Source of the DNA: Bidens hawaiensis
Taxonomy: Eukaryota > Streptophyta > Magnoliopsida > Asterales > Asteraceae
NCBI GenBank assembly: GCA_021521415.1
Contig: JAIQDT010000299.1
Span: forward strand, 1,798,001-1,862,000
Reading direction: 5' to 3'
Length of the DNA: 64,000 nt
Part shown: piece by piece, positions 44,554 to 56,888 of the stretch
Position numbering within the stretch: position 1 is the stretch's first letter
Layout of the letters: each line of letters begins with the position of its first letter
The notes under the pieces: generated by a model
Told to the model about the DNA's origin: nothing
Databases searched by the model: none
What the model saw: the letters and a program-made list of their open reading frames with translations, nothing else
Program-made: the position numbers and the translations under genes

Positions 44554-47060
44554 GTGCAAGAGAGACTATTCCTAGAAAGTACCGCACAACCAAAGGAACC
44601 AGTTAGAACCTACGTCCCACCAATTTCTTATCCAGCACGTTTGAAGAAAGAAAGGTTAGAGGCTCAATATGAAAAGTTTCTCGAGCTGTTCAAGCAACTT
44701 CACATTAATATTCCATTCGTTGAAGCTTTTTCACAAATGCCAAAATATGCCAAGTTTTTGAAAGATTTTCTCACCAACAAGAGGAAGCTGGAGGAGCTAT
44801 CCCATGTCACATTGAATGAAGAATGCTCAGCCATTTTGCAAAACAAACTTCTAGAAAAGATGACTGATCCAGGAAGTTTGCCTTATAGGAAATTTGTTTG
44901 TCAGCAATGCCCTGGCCGACCTAGGAGCTAGTATCAATTTTATGCCTTATTCGGGTTTTGCAAAATGAGGGATAGGTGAAACAAAACCCACCCGCAAGAG
45001 CATCCAGTTAGCTGACCGATCCATAAAATACCCACAGGGAATTGTTGAGACATACTAGTCAAGATTGACAAGTTCGTGTTCCCAGTAGATTTTGTGATCC
45101 TCGACATGGATGAAGACAAGAATGTACCCCTCATCTTATGGAGACCCTTCCTATCCTCGGCTAGAGCACTCATAGATGTTTGCACGGGCAAACTGACTTT
45201 TAGAGTAAATGATGAGGATTGTTACATTCGACATAGGTAGATCCATGCATCACCCACAACACCATGATGATTCACTTTATTGCATTGATGTTATTGATTC
45301 GATTGTGAGTTTCCATGTAAGGGATTCTGTCATCTCAAATTCTCTTGATACACAAATTCTCGAGAAACCTCTCTCTGAACCCATTTGAGAGGATCACATC
45401 ATCGAAGAAATCATCGAACTGGAGAGTCAAGAGAAATCTTTATCTCAAGAAGTTTTCCAAGTTGTAAATCGCGAACTTGGACCCAAAGATAAACCATCCA
45501 CCAAGGAACCACCAGCCTTTGAGTTAAAAGAACTACCAGCTCACCTGGAGTACGCTTTCTGGGAAAGTGAATCCCAACTCCCTGTGATCATTTCGACCAG
45601 CTTGTCGATTGACGAAAAGAAAAAGTTGCTTGAGGTTCTTAAACTTCATAAGAAAGCCATCGCATGGAAAATTATGGATATCAAAGGCATTAGTCCTTCG
45701 TTCTGTACTCACAAAATCCTTATGGAGGAAGACTACAAACCTGTAGTTCAGCATCAAAGGCGTCTAAATCCCAACATTCAGGATGTTATGAAGAAAGAAG
45801 TAATCAAACTCCTTGATGCAAGGCTAATCTGCCCCATCTCTAATTCACCTTGGGTAAGCTCGGTTCAAGTTGTACCCAAGAAGGGAGGACTGACTGTGGT
45901 AATGAACGAGAAAGATGAGCTTATACCAATGAGAACCATCACAGGCTGGAGGGTATGCATTGATTACCGAAAGCTTAATGACTCTACAAGGAAGGATCAT
46001 TTTCCACTCCCTTTCATTGATCAAATGCTCGAACGTTTGTCTGGGAAAATGTTATATTGTTTCCTTGATGGTTTTTCTGTATATTTTCAAATTCCTGTTG
46101 CTCCTGAAGATCAGGAAAAGACTACATTCACATGCCCTTATGGCACATTTGCCTACCGGCGAATGCCCTTTGGGCTGTGTAATGCACCTGCTACCTTTTA
46201 ATGTTGTATGGTAGCCATTTTCCATGAGATGATCAAGCACTCAATGGAAGTCTTCATGGACGATTTTTCTGTTTTGTGGAGACTCTTTCGATCATTGTCT
46301 TAAGAATTTAGAGAAAATGTTGACAAGATGTGAAGAGGTGAATCTTGTTCTTAATTGGGAAAAATGTCATTTCATGGTTCGTGAAGGCATTGTTCTCGGT
46401 CACAAGATTTCCCAAGCTGGTCTTGAAGTTGATAAAGCAAAAATCGAGACAATTTCCGAACTCCCACCTCCAACGTCTGTCAAAGCAATTAGGAGTTTTC
46501 TTGGTCATGCGGGTTTTTACCGCCGCTTCATAAAAGATTTTTCAAAAATCGCTCGACCAATGACCCAACTCCTAGAAAAAGATGCACCATTTTTTTATGA
46601 AGAGTGTTTGGAAGCTTTCAATCATTCGAAAGAAAAACTTGTCAATGCTCCAATCATGGTTGCTCCAGATTGGACATTACCATTCGAAATCATGTGTAAA
46701 GCTAGCGATTTGCTGTAGGAGCAGTTCTAGGCCAAAGAAAAGATAAGCATTTTCACCCAATCTACTACGCCAGCAAGACTCTTAACGATGCACAACAAAA
46801 TTACACAACCACCAAAAAGGAGTTGTTGGCCGTGGTGTTTGCATTTGACAAATTCAGATGTTATCTTGTTCTTTCGAAACCATCGTTTACACCGACCATG
46901 CAGCCATTAGATAACTTTTCAACAAGCAAGATGCAATGCCTCGACTAATACATTGGATCTTGCTGCTACAAGAATTTGATATTGAAATTCAAGACAAAAG
47001 GGGTGCGGAAAATGTTGCCGCCGATCATCTTTCATGTTTGGAGTGCCCAGCTTCACACGA
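44554..47060 (+). pseudogene. Athila protease-RT-RNase H, copy B
   Basis: Corresponds to 11376-13897. The RT is open over 45584-46201, without the T-run expansion of copy A, and contains CIDYRKLND and MPFGLCNAPATF. It ends at TAA 46199-46201, where copy A has CAG. The catalytic FMDD box lies in the next piece (near 46255). RNase H continues to ADHLS near 47023. The Tekay solo LTR starts at 47061 at the same target site as in copy A. Confidence 0.85.
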
Positions 47061-48885
47061 TGTAACGCTCGTTAATTTTCGGTCCAAAGATGTAAAGCTT
47101 GTAAAGTATGTATATTTCTCGGGAGTTATCCGGCGTTCCTCGATGACCTTATCACCTTTCTGGTATGTTAAATTATTTAACTTTTCAATCAAGATGTTGC
47201 TTCTTTAAAATTTGAGGTGCTATAGTGTACAAATTTTATATCATAAACAAACCCTAACCCCTCCCCTCTCCTACGTCCGATCGGCAGCAGGCAAGCCCCC
47301 AAACCATTCGTTTTTCTTTTGTGCAGCCAAGATTAGGGTCTAAAACTTCAATTGAAGGTTAGTTCTATGTTTCCCCAAGTCTTTTACACCTTAATTGGTC
47401 ATTCTATCTCGCGTATTGATCGATAAACGGCTTGTTCTATGCTAACCGGGTGGCTGTCCAATTGAGAAATTCCGGGACTGTTTGGGTGGGGTTTTTGCAC
47501 CAACATCTTCCAAGGTATGTCTAGTATAACATACTTTAAAATCATGTCCATTGGTGTTCGTTTGACTGGTCAACTAGTTGTAGATTGAAAACTAGTTTTC
47601 GGTTGTCTAAAATAGTGAATTGTTGCGTTTAACGCGAGGGATGTAGTAAATTATGACCAATTCAGTTCGGATAGCTTCGGTTTAATGTACAGGTTGTTGG
47701 AAAATGATTTTTTTAAGTATTGGGGCTGAATCGGTTGTCGGTTACTCAAATGGGTCGGTACAATGCGTATTCACGTTTATTGAATAGTTAGTGCGTTGTA
47801 CTTGCAATTACCGACCCTTTCGGCTCGTGTAGTGTCGTGTGGACTTGTTGGCTGTGAATTTCTCATATTGGGTCCACACGGGGCTGAGTTGGATGTTAAT
47901 GTCCCAAACAACTCTTAAACGCGTGTGTTAGTATCACCAAGTGCTTCCGGGTGTAATTTGGGAATTCTTTATTCCCGGGAGTATCTAAGGGTTGTGTTGG
48001 TAAATGTAAGGCCCCGGGGGCTGTTATGATTGAGTTTGATGAGGTCAAGGCTTTAGGTAACTCGAACCATGTTAGAACGTCTCGTAGGATAATCGAGTCC
48101 TTTCGGTGTCGTTAGTAATGATTGTATGTAAACTGATAGGCGTTTGAGTTGTGGGGATACTTAGGGGTTCTCTAGCTCGTGGTGAACTCGTGCCTTGTGT
48201 CAGGTGAGTTCATGATGCCCCTTTTTTGCTCTTTTTAAGTTTTTGGACTAGCTTGCACACCTAAGTGATTTTGCTTGATGAACCGTTTAAATTATTTTGT
48301 ATGGGCCTACTTGTACAGGGTAGGCTTTGGGATGGTATTATTGTATGTCTGTATGTATGTTTATACATGTATTATTGTATGGCCAATAATTGGCAATGTT
48401 AATTAGTCGTTATCGACTAAGGATGTTTACGTATGCCTACTTCGTGTTTGCATACGTTGGATAAGATGTTACGTGTTTGGGTTGTAGTGTGCTCGACCCT
48501 GATGTTATTACTTGGATGATAATTATAGGGATATAATTATATAGATGTATACATATAAGTATGAATACTTATTGTGATGATGGCTTAACTGTTTGTATCC
48601 CGTTTTATTATAAAATTTTTGGAATGATTATTGTAAATGTCAATTATTAAAACTTGAACTCACTCAGCTCAAGCTGACTTTGTGTGCATGTTAGTGTGAG
48701 TTTCAGGTTAGAAGAAGGATGCTTTACCGCTTGGACGTGCACGAGGCTACTTGGACGGTGGAGGGCATATTTAGTCAGAAGTTTTAATAATTAACATTTT
48801 TCTTTTAAACTGTTACTAAATACATTGAAATCTGGTTTTGGGCATAATTCCCGGGTTTTGGGAACTTGTTTTTAATAATTTTGAT
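47061..48885 (+). repeat. Tekay solo LTR, copy B
   Basis: Begins TGTAACGC at the same Athila site as the copy A 5' LTR and ends at the same base as the truncated copy A 3' LTR. There is no internal region. At informative sites its left part mostly agrees with the A 5' LTR and its right part with the A 3' LTR, as expected of a product of LTR-LTR recombination. Confidence 0.85.
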
Positions 48886-50305
48886 GTCATTTAACTTTTG
48901 TGCCGCTATTTTAGGTTTTAATGACACTCTGTGTGTGTCATAGTTGCATGTCACACATTTTTAATAGCATTTAGCATTTGTGCCACTAAAATGTAGGTTT
49001 ATTGACACTTTGTGTGTGCCATATTTGTTTGACACACACTTTTAGTGTCATTTAGTATTTGTGTCACTAAGATTTATATTTTTAATGCCACTTAATGTAT
49101 GCCATATTTGCTTGGCCCACATTTATAACGACATTCGGCTTCAATGCCACTGATTCATGATTGCTATACATATTATCGTTGAAAACTAAATAACACTATT
49201 TATTATCATTTTTAATACAAGACAACCCTTAATTATTTTAACTACCTGTTATTTGCAATTTATTATATCATTTGTCACTACTAAAAAATTAGGATAATGC
49301 AACTTTTTAGACCCAACCTCCCAACTATTTAGAAAATATTATTTTTGCTTGGACTATTTATTATATCATTTGTCATTACTAAAAAATTAGGATAATGCAA
49401 CTTTTTAGAACCAACCTCCAAGCTATATAGAAAATATTATTTTTACTTGGACTATATGTAGTTCTAAAGTGTGTGGACCATGAATTTCAATTACGATTAC
49501 AATGCCCCCATTTAATTTGAATACAATATTACTATAGTTGGTTTCCAATATTTAAATTCTTTTACTGGAAGAAAATGTACAGATGAATCGCAAAGAAGAC
49601 AGAAATTGCCAACAATGAGAATGTGAACAAGGAGGTATGAATAGCAACACTCGCTTCTAAAAGCAAATTATGAATAGGATAGAAAATGGGTCAAATTTTT
49701 TGAACATAGTGATCCACTTGTATGAATCATCGTCGCCAGTAAATTAGAATAAGAAAAAATCGTTCTGCTTTATGATCATGATCTAAACACCAACTATGAT
49801 CACTTTTATGTGTTATTTCTTTATTAGATCCACACATAACTTTAAGTCAATTACATCAGTTCCTATAAGAAAAACCACAAATTTTCAAACTTTTATAAGT
49901 ACAATAGCAATCAGTAAACACTAGTGATCAAACCAAATATGCCTAAATTGTAAGTGATAAACAAAAGGAGCATAAACCCACAAATCAAAACTAGAGGTGA
50001 TGAAACAGGCAGGCCAAGTTCGGTGGCATGCTGAGCTTAACTGATTCGGTCAAGCGGGACGATTTAAAAAGGGTGTTATTTGGTTCGGGTCATAACGGTT
50101 CACTTTAGAAAGGGATTATATTGGTTCGAATCAGGATCGGCTGGGCTCATATGTGGCAATTTGAAAAATTGTAGTTTTGGAAACTGGAAGCACTTTACAA
50201 TATTCTAACATCAATCAGCAGCCCCTAGTACCACTTTCTGATCTTTAAAGACCATATGCAGTTAACTTTGAACCACTATCAGATTATATACAACCAAAAA
50301 CTTGG
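48886..50305. mobile_element. CACTA-like left portion, copy B
   Basis: Homologous to 29583-31010, including the 80-bp subterminal array and the 98-bp tandem pair (49258-49453). Homology stops at 50305, where a retroelement ORF fragment begins. The acetyl-CoA synthetase fragment and right end are absent. Confidence 0.65.
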
Positions 50306-51535
50306 CAGAAAAGGGGGTGGCTCGGAGATTTCTGATGTATCCGAGATTCTTAGAAATCCTCATTAACAGGTCTTTGCAGATGCTACAACAAACAGGAGAA
50401 GTTCTGAGATTACAGGATCCAAACATCTGTCAACGAATGAAGGATGCCAACAGCAAATTCATTGACAATGCTGATTGGGATGTTCTCCCATGTCTACTTG
50501 TTCCTGCCTTAGGTGCCATTGATGTACCTCACACTCCAGGCAATAGTGATGATGAGAATGATGGAGGAAATGATGGTCCGCATGGTGATGATAATCAAGG
50601 TGCTAGTACTGAAGATGAGCCTGTAAATGATCCCGTTGCTCATGAAGCAGAGAATGTGGACGATATGGGTCATGATGCAGAAGTGAATGACCTAATTCTT
50701 GATCCTGTTGGAACTAAGATGGTTAAGTTTTCTGGTGCTGCATCTGATGTAAACATAGAGACTCAAGAAGGTGGTAAAGGACCAGAAGTTGAGGTGAATG
50801 AACAGACTGATGAACCAGTTGTGGGTCCTAGCAACATGGCGACTGAGCAGATAGACGATGATGAATTTAGCCTCTGTAATATCAAATGTTGCTGACACTA
50901 TCCAAAAGATCACTCCACCGGATTCACCACTACCTGAAGAACATCATGCTGATACTGACTCTTTTGAGGATGAAGATGCTGATGACAATATCCCTTCCTC
51001 CCCTGCTACTACTGAACCTGCATTGTCTGACACTGAACAACTTAATGATATACATATTCCTTCACCACATTCAGCCCCAATACAAGAACCAATCATTTCC
51101 TCACCACCTGTTTCACCACCAGCCGAAACTACTCAAGATACACATATTCTCACATCACCAACCTCACCTATACACGTACAAGTATCTACTGACATTATTC
51201 AACCTTCCCAACCCATTCCTACAGAACCTGAATCATACATATTACCCTCACCAGAAACCTCTTCATCTAAACCACTATCTGAACCAGCTTTTAAACCAAC
51301 TCAAGAAACACCACCATCCAGCCCAAACATCTATGACCTTATCAATGAGAACATGGGCCTAGAGTTTGAGAACATGCTATTAAAAGAGAAAAATGCAGTC
51401 CAAGATCAGCGGGTCATGCATAGTAATGTTATGACTCCAAGATCAGCAAATATAGTTTTTAAAAGATTGGGTTTTGCGATTCAAAAAGGGGTAGCGGCGC
51501 AGCTTGTTGCCCGCTTGCCTTCTGTTTCGATGTAA
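50306..51535 (+). pseudogene. Retroelement-type ORF fragment with acidic and Pro-rich tail
   Basis: An open frame enters at the 50305 junction without its own ATG and reads FLMYPRFLEILINR. An acidic Asp/Asn/Gly stretch follows, then after a frame change near 50880 a Pro/Ser/Thr-rich region (50900-51320) and a final ...AQLVARL... ending at TAA 51533-51535. MYPRF-type blocks with acidic/proline tails are common in uncharacterised repeat proteins of Asteraceae genomes (general knowledge; not checked). Function unknown. Confidence 0.45.
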
Positions 51536-52637
51536 TCCAATAAACAATCATATATTATAGAGTAAGAGCTAATTTTTTCATCTACTCATAGTCTGTTAGT
51601 GAGGTTCAATCTACTTATAACGTTTTGGATCAAGTCTCAAATTTTTCTTTCCAAGTGCCCATATTCAGCTAATCAGGTAACCAAGTTATGCATTCCACTC
51701 ACAACTTTTCTTTTGCTTTATATATATCTGAAATCAAAAAATACAAAGAACCATACCAAACGTGTATCTGAAAATATAATATATAAAGCGACATAGCATC
51801 ATAGTTATTTTAGTGTAAAATCAATAAGAAAAACTTATCAATTTGTATATGTTTTGGTAGGTGGACTATGTGTTAGGACATAACCCAATGAAGATTTCAT
51901 ACATGAATGACAAACTACCAAGAATTCACCACAAAGGTCCTCACTCCTCACCACTCTCAATAACAAATCACCCACGGGCATTTGGATGCAAATGCGATTC
52001 CTCCACATGGTTGTGGAAGACGACATACATGTACAGTTGACAATGACTATTTAAGTTACTATTTTTAACCTTAAGGATCACATAATCATTTTCGAACTTA
52101 TGTTGGTTGGCAACCTTATTATGTTTGTATCCCAACTTTTTCATGTATAAAACGTGTCCCATGACAACACGCGGGATACTGTTACTAGTTGATGATTAAA
52201 ACTCAAAATGAGTCATTTTAACAAAAATGAACTTAACTTTCAAAACATTTTTTTTAAGTTTTACAATCGTTCTAATTCAATTCCTAGTTCCAACCATTAA
52301 TATTTTAAAAACTTAGCTAAAAAAATTTCAGCCTCAGTCAATATTTTAAGCACTAAATTAAATATATCTAGCAAGTCTTTCAAAGCGAGACATATTAATA
52401 CTAGCAATAAGCCCTCACGATGTTGCAGCGACGACAAAGTTTTAGTCTTATCAAATAAATACATTATTAAATCTAGTAACAAGTCTTAGAATGATCATTT
52501 TAAGTATTAACTTAAAAAAACGGATATTATGATCATATGGCCAAAGAAGGGTGGTTTGAGGAAAAAAAATTGATGAAGCCTAATTGCTAGATTGAAGGAA
52601 ATAGGTTTCTTCATAGTGTATGCATTAAGTGTGTTAC
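51536..52637. other. AT-rich spacer, nothing recognised
   Basis: Only short ORFs without motifs on either strand; no inverted repeats or LTR boundaries were recognised. Confidence 0.5.
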
Positions 52638-52842
52638 GCCAGAGAGTTCTGCTCTTGTGGTGGCACAACAGCTGTCAAGTGGCAGTCGACGGTAAGGTTT
52701 CCCGGGGGAACGCCCAAGCCAAACTCTAAAGCCAGCATGGGCTCGGTTAAGACAAGATAGTCTGGCCAGAGTGGGGCATCGGGGCTCTCCAAATTTGGAG
52801 AGTGCGGTAGCCTAAATATAAGAAAGTCGTCGTTCTAAAAAA
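52638..52842 (+). mobile_element. Short non-LTR retroelement tail (LINE 3' end or SINE)
   Basis: A GC-richer 205-bp block ends in GTCGTCGTTCTAAAAAAAA. It is flanked by imperfect 11-bp direct repeats AAGTGTGTTAC (52627-52637) and AAGTGTTTTAC (52843-52853). An oligo-A tail plus duplication fits target-primed reverse transcription. No A/B boxes were seen, favouring a 5'-truncated LINE. Confidence 0.6.
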
Positions 52843-52895
52843 AAGTGTTTTACATAATCATCAACAACTTGTACATTGATGCATATTAGAGTTAT

Positions 52896-55247
52896 TGTCA
52901 CACCCCAACCAATGAAGGCGGAAACGTGGAGGCGCAACATGATTGCTCATTGCACAACGACACTATAAAGTTACAATATTTAAACAGCTCATTTAAATCC
53001 ATATCATCATAAATAACACAACAGTTGTTCATACAAAATGCCAAATAGATAGATAAACAAATAACTTGTTCTTTCATTTTCTAATATCCTAAAGCCAAGA
53101 TGATAAGTTTCTTCAAGTAATCCAATCAAGCTAACATCAAACCTGTAACATTGCATAAAATAGAATTTGTTAACACAAAAGTTGGTGAGCAATTTTCATA
53201 GTTTTGGACAATAAGTATATAGTATGAAATCCACAACTAGTATATGAAAACAATAAATAATAGCAACAATTTAGATAATAAAACCGTCAATAAGAATACA
53301 TTGACGACAATAATGAAATCGTCAATAAGAATACATTGACGACACCTATCTATATGGGGATACCATACATACTCGGAATTAACGTATGATCATACTTTGA
53401 TGAGGCTACCCACCTTAGCATTCAAGAGGCTACCCGCCTTAGCATTCAAGAATTTGCACATAATCATGTAAAGCATATAACACCAAATCGAGCATTTATT
53501 TAAGTAAACATATACAATAGTTGTTATGGTTTAAGACTCAAGTATAAATCATTTGAATTTAAATAAGTATGCAATGTCACTCCCAAAACGAAAGATGGAA
53601 AACGGGGGATGAAAAAGTACTCACATTAACAAGTAACTTGAAAGATAGTGTCGTGAATAATCGGAGAGATCGGTTTAACGAGCAAGACCTATATTAAACA
53701 AGTCTTGTGTTAGTAGGTAGTCTTGGAAGGGTTTAAAATAAAATACATGACAAATAAAGTAAATAAATAAATTTAGGATTTAAAATGTAAATATTTGAGA
53801 AATTAAATAAACGAGTTTTGTAAAATAAGTTTACTCGAAACCAGGTCTCGGTATTCTATTCATTAGTTTTTTTCTTTTTTTTTACTCAACCTATGTTAAG
53901 TAATAATGTGGGTTAAAATGCAATATTGCAAAACCCTTGGTTATATGAATACCAAAATGAGGTTTAAACGAGTGTTCGGGATTGTCGGTTCGAGACTTGA
54001 TAATTGACCAAGCTCAAAGTTAACTTCCCAAAATTATAAATGTTATGAGATAACTCCATAAAAATCAAAATAGACTTAACCAAGTATGTAGTTCTATTGT
54101 GAAGAACCTTAACGTTCGTATAGCGAGTATACGACTTTATCGGTCCGAACTTGTTATAAGATCAAGTTGGTTACCGACATGCCAAGTATGTTTAGGAATT
54201 AACTAAAATTGATTTAAAATATAATCTTGAAGAAAAATAAGAGTTTTGGTGGCTAAAAACACACTTGTGTGTCTTAAGCGAGTGAACTCGGTTTAGTTCG
54301 GTTTTTTTTGGTTCGGTCCTTGACTCGGAATAAGACCGAGGATGGTTACCACATACCCAATTACCATGGAACTTGTAAAATAACTTATAAATAATAATAC
54401 TCAAGTTTTACATTCAAAAAGTTAACAATAAAGCTTTTAAACAAAAGTTCGGTTTTTGGTTCGGTTCTCAACTCGGGATGAAACCGAGGCTAGTCACCAA
54501 TACCCAATACCATGGAACTTGACAAATATAAACAATAAATTAAAATATGCAGAAGTTAAGCAAGTATAACAAGTTATATGGTTATATTTGTTAAATATAT
54601 AAACAAAGACTACAAAGTCCTCCATGTAACCTTGCCTTACTAGCCCGACATTTCAACCGGCCGAGACCGGAGAAATGAAAAACCGAAGGTAAACAAGGAG
54701 TGTATATTATATATATGTTGTAACATCAAGCTTTAAGTATTAAGAAGTTAGTTAAAATAAAAGATTAACTTATGAAGAACAACCTTAGAATTCAAGAATT
54801 TGAGAGAGAAATGAGGAAATGAGCAAGCACAAATGAAGAATATGGGTGTGTATATATAGGGTAAGTTGAATGGGTCTTTCATAAAGGGTGTTGCATAAAA
54901 ATGGGTTGGTTATAGACCCAAGAAAGCACAAACTACAAATGGGTCCTTCAAGTCTCCATTTTGGTAGTTTTAGTCCCTGGAGTTCGTTTTGAGCGTTTTC
55001 GGGGCATTTTAAGAACCGAAAAGGGTGTTTTTTTTAGATCCAACAACTATAAAACAAATATGTAACATAAAATTCATCATTTTGATAATATCGAAAGGTT
55101 CGGGATACAAAACGGGTCGGGTTTACATTAAGAATACAAGTATAAAATAACCCGAAATTGACAAATGTCACACTTGTATATTAGAATTGATAAGTCGGTA
55201 TTGAGCCAAATTTTCAGAACGTCAACAAAAATATGTGTGTCGCAACA
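52896..55247 (-). repeat. Candidate solo LTR (2352 bp)
   Basis: The plus strand begins TGTCACACCCCAACC and ends GTCGCAACA. On the minus strand this is TGTTGCGACA...GGTTGGGGTGTGACA, a form common at chromovirus LTR ends. Flanking bases are GTTAT and GTTTA, an imperfect duplication. Internal short tandem repeats occur at 53275-53345 and 53402-53450, and a diverged duplication at 54295-54380 / 54450-54520. No internal element is attached. Confidence 0.45.
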
Positions 55248-56888
55248 GTTTATCGGTTTTTATTTTATATATCATAATATATTAAAAGATATGGAAATAA
55301 TAAGAATTTAAAATAAAGTTGTCAAATTGAGGGTTAAAGATGATGTGCGCAATCACGTAAAAATTTTGAAAATTTACAAAAGATACTTAAAGTTAAAGGG
55401 TAAAAATTGTAACTAATTTAAATAAAATGGAAAGGCACGTTATGATCCTTTTGCCTCACTTTAAGCTTGTAATATGTGCTTTATAAGTAGTAAAACTCCT
55501 AAAATCAATACTCTTACTTTTGCCTATCACTCCTGCATTATATATACTAACTGGGTGTCCATGCGATGTCGCGGGGTATGCGTGCAAACACGACATCAAA
55601 TGCGTAACCGGTGTTAGTACGCGCCTGACTTCGCATCGGCATGTGTGTAACCCAACGATAGTGTGCGTGTAACGTGACATCGGGCATGCGTCCGGTGTCG
55701 GTACACGCACCACGCAATGGTTGTACGTGCGCAATCCAGTATCGGTATGCGCGTAATCGGTCTCAACCAGACTAGAGTAAAAATTTACTTTTTTTGTATC
55801 ACGTGTTTTGCTCGTAACCATTTTTGACCCATGACCCGAGCCCACTCGACCGAGCCCGTTTATTGGTCCTAACTGGTAATCACATAAAACGTTAAGTTTT
55901 TAAAATTTTAAAAATATGGCAATACCATACTCAAATTAAAGAGTATAAAATGCTTTTTTTGGTGTATTTTTTTTAAAATATTAACGTGGAAAAGTTATGG
56001 CCGTTTAAAAGTCGTAAGGGTAGTTAATTTAGAATAAGGGGGTAAATATGTAACCATTATATATATTGACAAAATGTGATTGAAGTTAAAGGACTATACT
56101 TGTAGATATTTTTGAATTAAATATTGTTTGTTAACCATAGAATAGGTGGAAAAGTCCATATTATCCATAAAATCTCATAATTTTATGCATTGTATGTTGT
56201 AGCTTGTGCATGGTTTTATATACCTCTTAAAATTTAAAAGGTCCCTAACTCATGTTTTATATATAGTATAGATGTATAAATATGGAGAACTTGATGAGTT
56301 ATAAAATCTTTAAAAACTCAATATGAACCAAACACTCATTTAAATGTGTATGGAATACGTGCTAAGATTAAAAATAATTTAGAAGAGAGAATAAAGATAT
56401 GTGGTGATTACACTAGTGTAAATGTTAATTACACCTATGTAAAATGTCGATTCGGTATGTAAAAAAAATTGTAATTTTTTACGTACATGTAGCCTACGTA
56501 TTACACATATGCAAAGAAAAAAAATTCAAAAAGAAATTAGTTACACTGAGTTTTTTCGAATTCTTAAAACTCAAAGTGACTCTCAAAACAAAATCAACTC
56601 CTCTAAATACAACCATAAAGAAAAAAGATAAATGATTTAGTTGTAGTTACTAGTTAGGGTGGTTCTAAATGACATCAACTGCCTTTGCTTTGCATGTTAC
56701 AATCAAATCTTTGTCCTCTTCACAAAAAGATAACAATTAACTTAACCAAAACCCGCAAGGTGGATCCGATGCACAAACACAATCAGACAACAAAGACAAC
56801 CGATCAGACCGCTCCGTCATGCAAGCAAACCGCATCCTCCTTCCCAATGGCTCCTTAATAATAGTTCAAACCTCACCAGCCCGGTCAA
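55248..56888. other. Intergenic region; CpG-rich degenerate repeats at 55555-55780
   Basis: Mostly AT-rich without a recognised gene. Bases 55555-55780 stand out: they are CpG-dense, with repeated motifs such as GCGTGTAAC, CGACATCGG and GTCGGTACACGC at irregular spacing. A 129-codon minus-strand frame across it starts with GTG and has no motif; it is probably a by-product of the repeats. Confidence 0.5.

Noticed and set aside
55456..55845. 129-codon minus-strand frame
   Set aside because: Starts with GTG and runs over the CpG-rich degenerate repeats; its repeated peptide text is explained by the DNA repeats.
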